From contig JAKUDP010000002.1 of assembly GCA_022570795.1 (NCBI GenBank), positions 1,054,001-1,118,000 on the forward strand: 64,000 bases of DNA. Direction: 5' to 3'. Both the position numbers and the translations under genes were made by a program. This document shows, in pieces, positions 23,252 through 32,536 of this stretch. Positions within the stretch are counted from its first letter, which is position 1. Each line of letters begins with the position of its first letter. Source of the stretch: Sphaerulina vaccinii. Taxonomy: Eukaryota > Ascomycota > Dothideomycetes > Mycosphaerellales > Mycosphaerellaceae. The notes below the pieces were generated by a model. That model saw nothing but the letters and a program-made list of their open reading frames with translations. It was not told the DNA's origin and did no database searches.

Positions 23252-23326
23252 TGTTGCGACGTGGGTTTTGACAGAAACTAGTCCTATACCAAGTACTTAA
23301 AAGTGTGCTGAATAAGCAAAAGAAGA

Positions 23327-23480
23327 TGGACAGACTATGATTCGAACATAGGTCTTCCGGTCACCTTGCAGTGATACAAGCGGGTGAGCGAAAGCTCTAC
23401 AGGTACGTACCCAGTGAGACCTGCTTCATATGAACTCCCCTAATTCTTGCTGGACGTGCTAGCCACTGCACCATATGGCC
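23327..23480 (-). ncRNA. tRNA-like Pol III unit, copy 3 (partly decayed)
   Basis: The same layout as the other two copies: A box TGGTGCAGTGG, D stem GTGC/GCAC, T arm CTATG-TTCGAAT-CATAG (good B box) and a TTTT terminator at 23321-23318. The acceptor strands GGCCATA and TCTGTCC mismatch at two of seven positions, so this copy looks decayed. The insert holds a GAGC-TTTC-GCTC hairpin and the palindrome GGTACGTACC, and shares TTGTATCACT and GCAAGG with copy 2. Confidence 0.5.
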
Positions 23481-23525
23481 CATGCTACATGACGTCGATC
23501 GGGCGAGATATAGAAGCTAATCCCG

Positions 23526-24965
23526 CTATGCGAAGTCCTCCATAATCTCCTCCTTCTGTATCTCAAAATACTCCTTCCACACCTCCTCATCTCTAAAGAA
23601 CTCAACTTCCTCCCTCAAAAGTCCAACATGAACATAACACGCCCTTCCACCATCCAATTTCGGCCCCACGAAGTGCGCTCTCTGAAAATCCTCTGCGAAG
23701 CCTCCTAAATCCGTACAAGTGAAATGCTTAGGCTCATTCCCCAGAAACTTTCCCCAGTCGGTACTCATCAATTCACTCTGGTAGAAACTCGTCATGCCAA
23801 TCACCTCTGGATTGCCAGCTTTGATTATCGGCCACCAGTTCAGACTATAAGGATCTTGTCGACGGAGAGTCAGAATGCTTTTGACGTGTTCGGGAGTAAC
23901 GGCAGACATTACGGAGCGGATTTGGGAGGCTAGGATGGGGAGACTGTCTTTTGCGATGATTTCTGAGATTTTGGCGGAGACTGAGATGAAATATGTGCAG
24001 TTTCCGACCCAGGTGGATGGGAGATTGAGATATTTTCGGGCGTTGTGGGGAATTGAGTAGGTGCTGACTTGGTCTAGGTCTTTGAGTTCGCCGGTTTTGA
24101 TACGGCTGATGATCAAGGCTCGCCAGAGAGCTGCTACGATGGCGTCGTGGCTTGAGACTGGACCGTTTTGGCTGCCATAGTCTTTTAGTGCTTGTGCCTT
24201 GTGGTGAGGGAGGTAGTAATAGTGTGGTTGGAATTGTGGTGGATGTGGGGGTGCGGTGCCATTGACTTCTGCAGGCGGTTCTTCGTGGTGTGCTCCAGGC
24301 ATCCAGACATTGTGCATCCAGTCGTATGCTGGATGGTGCTTCAGATCTATTAGGCTGCCATTGGCGGCATTCATGATAGCACGATCGGTTTCCATGACTC
24401 GCGGCGGTAATGGACCAGGAGTCTCGGCGGCTTTCTTGCACTCTTCGGCAAGAGCTCGCATGATGGCGTTCATCCCATTTCCGTCCGTCAAGCGATGGAA
24501 TATGCAACTGCTGAGCAGAGCTCCGCCTTCGATCAAATTGAGCTGAAATTTGGCTTGAGGTGCTGGTTCTGGCTTGAGAGGTCCATCTACGGGCATGAGT
24601 ATCGAGTCTTTGAAAGCTGATAGAGGAAATCCGGCCTTCTCTAGCTTCTTGTAGCTCGCGAACGAAGCAGTGAGGTCCTTGACGACGAACTCGATTCCTT
24701 CACCAGGCGCGATCTCTCTCCATGGCAGCGAAGGATTGTGCAAAGCACCAGCGGGCGTGGTAATTGCTGTTCCGCCAAGCTCTGGTGTGCCACTGACAAG
24801 GGCCTGCAGACCGCGTTCAATAACGTCAATCGCCTTGTCGTGACTGGAGCCGTCAGGTAGTTCGAAGCACAGTATACGGCGAGAGTAGAGATTCGGAAGC
24901 CAGACGTCGTTGTGCATCAGCTTAATCGTTGGCTCTGGGCCGGTGAGGAGTGTTCGTGTAGACAT
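23526..24965 (-). CDS. BAHD-type acyltransferase (transferase family PF02458 style)
   Basis: BAHD enzymes move an acyl group from acyl-CoA to an alcohol or amine, in fungi mostly in secondary metabolism. The single exon encodes 479 residues, the normal length. The catalytic motif HxxxDG is intact as HRLTDGNG (His157, Asp161). The second motif, usually DFGWG, reads TCTDLGGFAEDF near residue 430 and is degenerate, as often in fungal members. No signal peptide or membrane helix is seen. No synthase, P450 or regulator gene lies beside it, so it is not in an obvious cluster. A TTAAATA element lies about 70 bp upstream of the start. Substrate is unknown. Confidence 0.86.
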   Translation of the reverse strand: MSTRTLLTGPEPTIKLMHNDVWLPNLYSRRILCFELPDGSSHDKAIDVIERGLQALVSGTPELGGTAITTPAGALHNPSLPWREIAPGEGIEFVVKDLTASFASYKKLEKAGFPLSAFKDSILMPVDGPLKPEPAPQAKFQLNLIEGGALLSSCIFHRLTDGNGMNAIMRALAEECKKAAETPGPLPPRVMETDRAIMNAANGSLIDLKHHPAYDWMHNVWMPGAHHEEPPAEVNGTAPPHPPQFQPHYYYLPHHKAQALKDYGSQNGPVSSHDAIVAALWRALIISRIKTGELKDLDQVSTYSIPHNARKYLNLPSTWVGNCTYFISVSAKISEIIAKDSLPILASQIRSVMSAVTPEHVKSILTLRRQDPYSLNWWPIIKAGNPEVIGMTSFYQSELMSTDWGKFLGNEPKHFTCTDLGGFAEDFQRAHFVGPKLDGGRACYVHVGLLREEVEFFRDEEVWKEYFEIQKEEIMEDFA

Positions 24966-25625
24966 CGATTTTGATCGGTGTCGACTTGTGACAATGAACG
25001 AGATGATGCTGTCTGTGAAATGCTGATGTTGTGGTATTTAAGGCGCGCCACAGGCGACCATATGTAAGCAGCGCCTCGAACGTGTAAGTCAAAGCATCTA
25101 GAGCTGCAGCTCAATGCAGTCACAAATCCTTCAATTCTTTCCGCTCCACGATTTAGCAAGTCTAGGGCTTTATGCCATTGAGCTTGTAGTGCGGCTGAAG
25201 TCCTCGTGCCCAGATTAGGAAGCTGCATAAGCCGCCACGTCTGCTGTATGCATAGTGCATAATGGTGAAGCCCTCGCGGAGGAGAGCCCTGTGAAGGAGC
25301 AAGAGGCAGAAGAAGAAGGTCAAGCTACTTAGCCCTTACTCATGGTGCGTCTGCGGAGGAGCTTGTGGTCGTCGACTGCCACTTGTCTCGATTGAGATTC
25401 ATTCTCGGATACTCGGGTTGATACAAAGATCGCGTTCTTTGTGCCATTTGCCTGGAGCTGAGAGCTGGTTGTAATGAGTTTGCTATATGTCCATGTTGCT
25501 GGTGAGAGGAGAGCGTGAAGCGTGAAGAGGAAGAATGGAGGAGGAAGGAACAGAGGCGCTTAGTCAGCCATTGAAAAGTATTCCAGCCCTCCGTCTTCAT
25601 CTTTCGTCTCAAAACAACATCAGCA
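24966..25625. other. Intergenic: divergent promoter of BAHD and HET-like genes
   Basis: About 660 bp. A TATA-like TTAAATA on the minus strand lies near 25034-25040. Otherwise I see nothing to annotate. Confidence 0.4.
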
Positions 25626-26195
25626 ATGATATTTCAGTACGCTCAGCTGGGAGCAAATACCATACGACTGCTCCACTTCCACTCTCGCAGCACAATATCT
25701 GATCTGCATGTCATCCTCGAGCATCAGACACGATATTCTGCCGAGGATGTCCACTACTCCGTCGTTTCTCATGAGCCTAACAGGTCAGACGAGGAGCGAA
25801 AGAGCGTCACCTTGAACGGCAGGACAAGAATGATCGACCTCAATGCGTGGGACGCACTGACAGCTGTGTGGAAGGGCCATCAAGAAGCCCAGCGGTTCTT
25901 CCTGGAATCTCTCTGCGTGAACCATGGCGATCCGTACGAGGTCAAAGAGCAGATTCGCCAATTGCCGAGCATCTATGCCTCTGCTGATGAAGTGTTGGTT
26001 TGGCTAGACTCTGGGAGTCGTGCTGGCTTCAGTGAGAGTGATGTCGCGAGGCAAGCAGATGCTTTTATTCGACAGGCCACGGACCATGAAGCTCTTCGCA
26101 ATGCAAAGAGGATTCTACTTCTGGACGAGGGGGGCCGACGTGATGAACATCAACTTGAGCCACAGACATATCGTCGCTCCCAAGAATCGTTGTAA
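25626..26195 (+). CDS. Short HET-domain-like protein
   Basis: HET-domain proteins mediate non-self recognition and programmed cell death between fungal strains and are usually 500-900 residues. This frame has only 189. The middle matches the conserved core: FLESLCVNHGDPYEVKEQIRQLPSIYASADEVLVWLDSG corresponds to the family pattern WIDxLCINQ...Q...IYxxAxxVxxWLG. The N-terminal half is divergent; the usual SYVWG block appears only as YSVVSHEP. Nothing downstream extends the domain in any frame. It could be a compact HET-like gene or a truncated pseudogene; no internal stop breaks the retained part. Confidence 0.6.
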   Translation: MIFQYAQLGANTIRLLHFHSRSTISDLHVILEHQTRYSAEDVHYSVVSHEPNRSDEERKSVTLNGRTRMIDLNAWDALTAVWKGHQEAQRFFLESLCVNHGDPYEVKEQIRQLPSIYASADEVLVWLDSGSRAGFSESDVARQADAFIRQATDHEALRNAKRILLLDEGGRRDEHQLEPQTYRRSQESL

Positions 26196-26485
26196 GCAGG
26201 CGAAGTGCTCGAGATGAGGTGCCCTGTGCGTGGTTATCCACACATTGACAAGAACCAAATGAGCAAGCACGTACTCTTACTAGACGGAGCGACAAGTTCA
26301 GACTGGTTCCTGGGCGAGGAGGTTCAGTTTGCAGCTGAAGGTTTGATGCCACCCATGGAAAGTCATCAGTTGCACGGTCATTGGATTGCCAAGCTTCAGC
26401 GTGCTATGACTCTGTAGGCTGGCTCATCGCACTTATAATTTTTTCATTTTCTCTCTCGAGTGGCAGTTCACTAAGTAGACGAGAT

Positions 26486-27298
26486 ATGGCCAACACTACT
26501 CTCACGATGCCGATGCGACACGCACGCCCGCTCTCACATGCGAAAACCTCAGCAACAATCCCAACAGAGAGACTGGACAAGCCGGAAGGAATCAAATCCC
26601 CTCGCCAGCTTATGGACCTGCCAACGGAATTGCTTTGGAAGATCCTCGAACTTGTTGTCGTCAAGTCGCGCAGTCTGGGTAAGTACGGGAGCACGATCGA
26701 TATGTTGGATCTGGAAGGTTTCTGTCCTACGTGCAACTATCGACATTCCCGTAACAACTACGCACGCTGCTCTTCCGTGCTGATCCCATGGCCAGGGATT
26801 CTCCGAACGTGTCGTCTCTTCCGTTATGAAGAGTTGCACCTCTTCTACTCGAAGAACATCTTTCGAAGCAGGAACGCGGACAGAAAGCTATTCCAGGCGC
26901 TGGAGGTCATTGGTCGGGAACAAGCTTCTAAGATGCGCATTCTGATCGAAGTCGACATCATGAAGTGTTATGCTCATCAGTGGTGTCCAGTGTATGACGA
27001 CTGGATGGATCAAATGAACGACCTACAACGGGATGCGTGCAAAGTCAATCCGAGTGTGGTAGAGGATCCCTGGAAAGTACGAATACTCACACGGCAGAAC
27101 GATCAGGTTGTCTTCTTTCACGAGGGCTTTTATAATTATGAGTTTCTTATGACAGTCGGTGAGCTCTCTGACTGTACTACGAATTGGACCGCCGTTGCAG
27201 ATCTCAACGCAGACTATGCTGAGAAGGAACCTTTCCGAACGCAGTACGACCCCGGGTTTTCCGTCGAAGAGCCCATCGCCAAGCTCCTGTTAATCTAA
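26486..27298 (+). CDS. F-box-like hypothetical protein
   Basis: The frame from the ATG at 26486 encodes 270 residues; an earlier in-frame non-ATG extension is not needed. The segment LMDLPTELLWKILELVVV (about residues 45-62) is F-box-like, and ILRTCRLFRYEELHLFYSKNIF follows the usual pattern of this fungal family (conserved Cys-Arg, then EExxxxFY). A CPTC pair and an upstream C-rich stretch suggest no clear metal site. Its stop codon overlaps that of the next, convergent gene: the bases CTAA at 27295-27298 contain both. Function is unknown. Confidence 0.7.
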   Translation: MANTTLTMPMRHARPLSHAKTSATIPTERLDKPEGIKSPRQLMDLPTELLWKILELVVVKSRSLGKYGSTIDMLDLEGFCPTCNYRHSRNNYARCSSVLIPWPGILRTCRLFRYEELHLFYSKNIFRSRNADRKLFQALEVIGREQASKMRILIEVDIMKCYAHQWCPVYDDWMDQMNDLQRDACKVNPSVVEDPWKVRILTRQNDQVVFFHEGFYNYEFLMTVGELSDCTTNWTAVADLNADYAEKEPFRTQYDPGFSVEEPIAKLLLI

Positions 27299-28017
27299 GA
27301 AACCCTCGCCTTCCCATCAGCGCTTGCCCGCTCTGCTTGCCTCAGCCTGTCCATGTCAATGGTCCTCTCCCTGCCGGCCTCCTCAGCTCCAATCGGACCA
27401 GTATTCGCAAAGATGGCTCCGAAGAACGCGAATATGTTCTGCGTCCGCGAAAGCATACAATAGAACAACGTCATTCCCGTCACAAGCAACTCCTCCTGGA
27501 GAGCTCGACTTGGCGTACCCATGAACTCAACGAATCCTATCTTCTTTACAGCCCAGATATTCGAAGAGAAGCGCGCTAGAGGCTCCTGTGTCTTCTGGTC
27601 AAGACAAATGAAATCCCAGTTCGTAAAACTGCTGGTAGTCGTCCATTCGAGTACTGTCGGCTCAGCGGCAAACGCATGCGAGAGATGAGTGTAGTGTGTC
27701 GTGAAACGCTTGAGAGGCTTGAGCTTGATTTCTCGACCATGCACTTTACATTCTGCATCGATCTTGAAGGTGTGGATGTTTCCTGTTCCGAAACTTGCGC
27801 CTTTTGCGGTCTTGGAAGAGCTACTGGAGTTCTCTTCTGCGTAGAAGAATTCCAGGTCAGGCCAAAGAAAGTTCGTATCCACGATGTAAATGTCCTTGGC
27901 CGTCGTCGTATCAGAGACACGAGTCTTGAATTTGCGCCAGGAGAAGTCGACTTGGAGTTTGGGTTCTGTGGTTGTGGTTGATGGCATGGGTGGCGGAAGT
28001 TGTTGTTCGTGCGACAT
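27295..28017 (-). CDS. Conserved-looking hypothetical protein, 240 residues
   Basis: I do not assign a family with confidence. The single exon encodes 240 residues: a Pro/Thr-rich start, then a region rich in aromatic and beta-prone segments (VDFSWRKFKTRV, IYIVDTNFLWPDLEFFY, WDFICLDQKTQEPLARFSSNIW, GFVEFMG) and a C-terminal helix with a hydrophobic stretch (LLVTGMTLFYCMLSRTQNIF). The beta-rich pattern ending in a hydrophobic helix resembles the tubby-C/scramblase-like fold found in several fungal proteins; this is only an impression. No intron is needed. A TATATA element sits at 28080-28085, about 63 bp upstream of the start. The stop overlaps the neighbouring F-box-like gene. Confidence 0.72.
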   Translation of the reverse strand: MSHEQQLPPPMPSTTTTEPKLQVDFSWRKFKTRVSDTTTAKDIYIVDTNFLWPDLEFFYAEENSSSSSKTAKGASFGTGNIHTFKIDAECKVHGREIKLKPLKRFTTHYTHLSHAFAAEPTVLEWTTTSSFTNWDFICLDQKTQEPLARFSSNIWAVKKIGFVEFMGTPSRALQEELLVTGMTLFYCMLSRTQNIFAFFGAIFANTGPIGAEEAGRERTIDMDRLRQAERASADGKARVS

Positions 28018-28366
28018 GGTTGAGATAGTAGTAAAGTTGACTTGGGAAGTACTTCACAGAAGTGGAGAGGCTTCATTAGTATATATTTTCTAGCCTCTAT
28101 AGAAATGCAGCATCCTACAGCTGAGCTGAAGTGGTACATGTGTGGGTCGAAGGATTCACGCGAGATGACTTCGCCTCGATCGGCATTGTGCCCAGTCTTT
28201 GCTCGAATCCTTGGCTTGGCTCAACTCTCATGAGTCAGCCATCAGCGAATACTGTTCGAGAAGATCTGATGTGGCTGTGTGTGGTGATCTTTGAGGCTGT
28301 ACTTTCTGTACGATGCTCCAGTATGACTGGACATTATGATTGTTTTCGTTGTGGTGCCCAGTAAGA
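28018..28366. promoter_or_regulatory. Upstream region with TATA element for the 240-residue gene
   Basis: This 350-bp spacer lies upstream of the 28017 start and downstream of the next minus-strand gene. On the minus strand a TATATA element occupies 28085-28080, at a position suiting a core promoter. Nothing else is evident. Confidence 0.4.
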
Positions 28367-29487
28367 CTATGCTCTGCGACGCATGGCATTTCTCTGCGAT
28401 ATTCCTCCTCTTCCTCTCCCGGCTGACTCTCCTCGCGTAACAGCATAGGTCTTGTATGTGTCCGTGCCAACAACACTGTTTGGAGGACCCAAGTACCACG
28501 TCACATCACCTTGCTCTGGAGTGATGTTACGGTCGGCATCACTGGTCGCTCTGCACACAAGAGGGCAAGTGTTGTCGGATGGCGAGTATGAGACACTGCA
28601 AGTGAGTGCATTGAACGTCCCAGCCGAGACTGCTTCAGGACTCCGAACACTGACGCGATACGTGCTCAGGCTGGTGTCTACCCCGTCCCTACTAGCTAAT
28701 GGCGCACGCTTGGCTGCGAGGTCACCGTCTTGGTCAACGAGATTGTTTGCATTGTTGAGCGCGAACAGAAGAGCGTTGTCGATGTTCGTGGTTTGGAATC
28801 CCACGCCGCTTTGTGGCTCCTTCTGGTCGGTAACCTGAAAGTACTGGCCTGCATCGTTTGCAACAGCAAAGGTCTGGGTCGGCAGCACGTAGGTGGTAGA
28901 TCCAGTTCCAGTAACGGTAGAGGTAGCCTGATGGCAATTAGCAAAGAATTGTAAAAGTGTGAAAGCGCTGCACTCACCGAGACAGTGGCTGTCTTAACGA
29001 CTGTCATCTTGTATGTCGATGTGACTGTCGTGGTACTTGGGCTGACCGCGCACTGGCAAGCCGATGAGAGGTCCGAGTCTTTCGTGTAACACTCCAGGCA
29101 TTTCGGCTTTGGTACGTGACGATATCCATTCTGAGGCTCAGCTTCACGCTTCTGGTTGTCTGCTGGCGCAGCAGTGGTGGTCGGAGGAGCACAAGAAGTG
29201 ATCGTGCTTGTGACAACGCTTCCTGGTTGGGTTATCGTCGCAACGGTTGCCGTCTTCGTGGTGGTTGTGGTCCCGTACAGAGTTGTTCTTACGGTCTTCG
29301 TGACTGGCTTCAGAAGTGAGGAACAGTATGCGGTCACTGACGCCTGTGCCTTTGGACCTGTGCACTTTTGAGCAACTGCTGAGCAGAGAGGTTGCGAATG
29401 ACGGCTGTCTCGAGGAATTAGCTCTGGTGATGGCACATTTGCAGCACCAGCACCGGCGACTGTGGCGAGTAGGAGTGCCTTGAACAT
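28367..29487 (-). CDS. Secreted Ser/Thr-rich protein (2 exons)
   Basis: Exons 29487-28978 and 28927-28367 join in phase 0 through a 50-bp intron and encode 356 residues. Residues 1-16 (MFKALLLATVAGAGAA) form a signal peptide. A Cys-containing segment follows (LCSAVAQKCTGPKAQASVTAYC), then two Thr-rich tracts, a second Cys cluster (CLECYTKDSDLSSACQCAV) and a C-terminal part with NIDNALLFALNNANN and a further Cys pair. The Thr runs suggest dense O-glycosylation; a cell-wall or extracellular location is likely. No catalytic motif or clear GPI signal is seen at the Arg-rich C-terminus. I do not recognise the family. Confidence 0.78.
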
Positions 29488-31271
29488 CTTGTGCTGAATC
29501 AGAATTGCTGAAGCGAGTGTGATGGAAGAGAACCTGTGCGACTGTCATCCTTTCACGAGTAAACCACTGCCTACCTATACGAGGGCCTCTCCGCCGTTGC
29601 CCAGCACTTTGGCCGAACCATAACGAGGCCCATCTCGCTTCGAGACGCTCCTCAATTCATCAGAGGTCGGGGTCACCGCGCAGAACGCCCAAAGGCGTTT
29701 ATAGCTCACGATGTTCCACACTAGGCAGTATGAGTGCGCCACATGTCTGCAATAGGCTCGCCCATGAGTCTGGTTAGCCTGAAGAAGCAGGCGGACGGAA
29801 GCCCACGTGCATCCAGCCGCCTGTCAAAATCAAGCTAAAATACAAGCTAAAAGGAGTCCAGGCTGGTCTTGCTTCTTGGGAGATTCGTTCTCCTTACGAC
29901 TTTCCCGAGTCTGACACAATCCTCATGTTGGAGATGGCGATGCTTGCAGGTCGGTGATGGGTGGGAGAAGAGTGTGTCGTTTAGTTGAGGAGAGGAGCAA
30001 AGGCAGGGAAGAGCTGATCTTGGCGATGATACGAGCGATATCGGACCTCCTGTGTCTATCCTCATTTCATCGAGCTTCCAAGTTGTTTCACGACATCAAC
30101 ATGCTCATGCTTCCACCTCATACCATCTCTCCCAGAACGCGCCCGGAGTTCCAAGATGGAATGCAGTATACGAGTACGCATTTTGAACCAGGCTCCTTGA
30201 GCTCGCTTCTTCTTCGCAGCTCCACTCTGCCATCACGGCCAATTTCTCCAGATGTTATGACTATCCATTGTATTCATGCAACCTCACGTCTCGCGTCATT
30301 CGGTCTGGAAGTCTCGAGTCCTGTGGCGGGTGTGGTAGGGTAAAGCAGCTCTACAGCAACAGTAGCAGCTTCCTGCGCCAGAGCCTTTTCTACATCCTGG
30401 CTCGCCTGGAACCGCATCACTGGCTCCAGTCCTGCTGATAGCTAGACATACACTTCCCTCAACGCAACCGATCATTATCCAAGTACTGATTCAACAACTC
30501 GCCTCTCGCCTCTAGAGGCGAGCTCTTGTTAAAGAGCCCATCAACTAATGGAGAGATCCACCCTTGTCCTCTATCCTCAACCACCCCCGCCCGGTGCGGG
30601 AGGTCGATCTTCTTTCTGTTGGCGTCTTTGTCTGAGAGGCGAGCGAACATGGACTTATTATTATATATCCCGAGGACTACGGAACACGGGTTCAAACCGG
30701 TGAGTGATATCAGGCATCCCATTCACCGGTCAACGATATTAGGCACTTTATTCACCAGTTGTCGAGGTCACGCGGCCTTGTGCGCATGGGGCAACTCTTT
30801 CACTAGTCGTGGAGATGTCCTTCACTCGTCGAGATCAGGCATTCGTTGTCGAGTGCCTCTGGTGGAGAACTGGCCTCCGTCTAAAGCGAACACCCTATTG
30901 CAGGGCATCAGCATGACTCGCAGTGACACGATTGTAACATCAGGTCTCGAGCTTGATCAGATCTGTCCAGTAGAGCACTGGTTTGTGTCATGAAACGCAT
31001 ACAACCTGACAGTCGGAGACTTTCAGCATGAGCCTGATTCTTGGAAACTCTGAGCATGCCACTTCATAGGGCAATAATCAGCACAGTACCAAGTGAACTA
31101 ACGCCTATCGACATCACGCATGTTTGATCTAAGCTGTACACATATAGCTCGATGGCTTCGCTCAGGCACGTCTCTGCACCGGCTAAAGCTCGACACACAC
31201 TTCTACAAGCTATCTCCTACACGGACATCACGACGAACACGACAAACGCATCCCATCAAGCCAAGCACACA
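29488..31271. other. Gene-poor 1.8-kb spacer with small repeats
   Basis: No gene is supported. An 18-bp perfect palindrome, CTCGCCTCTAGAGGCGAG, lies at 30505-30522. From about 30675 to 30850, short phrases such as TTCACC/TTCACT followed by a GTCGA-like step recur with irregular spacing and look like a decayed tandem repeat. The open frames at 29954-30343 and 30526-30993 have no recognisable content. Confidence 0.4.
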
Positions 31272-31720
31272 ATGCAGTACATCATCTACTCCTTGCTCTG
31301 CCTACTACCAATGATGGCGTCTGCTCGACCTCTTCCCTTGCGGTGCCCACAGAACGACGACCACAGCAGTAGCGGCGGTGTGGCAAACGGACTCTTGTCA
31401 GACGGTGTCAACGTGAAGTTGATCGACGTTCAGCCACCAGACTTCAGTGATTTCTTTGGTGGGGTATTCGGAAATGGTGCTTGTAAGTTCTGTACTTTCA
31501 ATCCCGGCTGGCGTTCAAGTTGCGTTCTTTAAGAGTACGAATGGATGCTGACGTTGTTCAAGCTTGTCGTGTATGAGCAATGGGTACAACGCCTGCATCA
31601 AGGCAAGCACGATCATTGTGACGAGCGCTACACAACACCAGGAAGACAAGCGGAGAGCCATTGCCATTCGAAGAAGCTGTGCGGATTAGGTAACGAAGCA
31701 ATGCTAGGCAATGCCTGTAT
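31272..31720 (+). pseudogene. Small secreted-protein gene with unresolved or broken splice
   Basis: From the ATG at 31272 a signal peptide (MQYIIYSLLCLLPMMASA) is followed by about 50 residues ending at a strong GTAAGT donor (after 31482, phase 1). Downstream, a plausible continuation with cysteines (LSCMSNGYNACIKAST...RRSCAD) ends at a TAG near 31686-31688. The only good acceptors (after 31562 or 31577) require phase 2, so the two halves do not join in frame; the in-phase reading meets a stop at once. Either the gene carries a one-base frameshift or I have missed a small extra exon. The product would be a small extracellular protein of unknown function. Confidence 0.4.
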
Positions 31721-31722
31721 CA

Positions 31723-32037
31723 GAAGCCTTTGACCTGCGCAATCATCCAGAAATCGCGAGGAAGCGCAATTTGTCTCCTACAGGACATGTTCTACACTGC
31801 TTTGACTACATCAGAGAGGCGATCATGTGTCATGCAGATACAGCTTTAGAAGGCGCGGATCCTACTCGAGGGGTGAATAGCCTACATGATGGGACGTTTG
31901 GAACTGGGACTACGCATGTTTGTAAAGATTGGAAGGCGGTGTTCGAGTATGCTGAGAAGCATGGGAATACGAGTTGGGGGAAGAAGAGTAGTGGGAGACA
32001 TCATCATCATGGTGATCATGATGCTCAGGGAGCATAG
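31723..32037 (+). pseudogene. UstYa-family remnant (C-terminal half only)
   Basis: The frame ending at 32037 reads GHVLHCFDYIREAIMCHAD and, further on, THVCKDWKAVFEYAEKHG. These match the second HxxHC motif and the closing C-x-x-W segment of UstYa proteins, and align well with the intact gene at 6176-6984 (HLNHCFDYLRQAVMC; CRSWDAVETFATKHG). The first HxxHC motif, the membrane helix and an in-frame start with those parts are missing upstream; stops at 31686 and 31703-31705 close the frame. The C-terminus ends in a His-rich tail (HHHHGDHD). It is best read as a truncated copy. Confidence 0.55.
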
Positions 32038-32536
32038 TCTGACACAGATATATTGGAACGTGCCAAGACACGGCATATCGATCCTTCGCGATAGGTTCGT
32101 GTCACAAATCTGGCTGCTCATTTCGGTATGGACGGAAAGTATATCACTCTGAAGCCAAACAGCACTTTTACAAAAACCACGTTGGCTCACCCCGTCTGCC
32201 TCAGACTTCGGTTCGTATTCCTCCCTTTTTCTAGACATCGACACTTCTCCCATTCATATGTTGGTGGCACTATGTCGGCGCCACTAAGAATGGCATCATC
32301 CTTCAAGATCCTCTTCGCCGAAAAGGCGCAAGCGAGGTGCCAGGGGTATGGAGCGCTACGATAAGAGGTACACCAGTAGGACTACGGTAGGTGTGGTGTA
32401 GCGTGGGAGGGCTTCACACATCCTGCTTGCTACTAGTTACTCTGTTTCTCTATTGTGCGCGTATTGACAGTCACGTCTTGGACGAAATGCTTAGCATGAG
32501 GGAGACGCCCGGTCCTTGCTCACCACCAGCCTCACG
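32038..32536. other. Intergenic: upstream region of the GT90 gene
   Basis: About 500 bp with no supported gene or notable repeat. Confidence 0.45.

Noticed and set aside
22805..23480. Ordinary tRNA genes
   Set aside because: No copy allows a seven-base anticodon loop with U33 at the usual place, even when one intron after position 37 is assumed.
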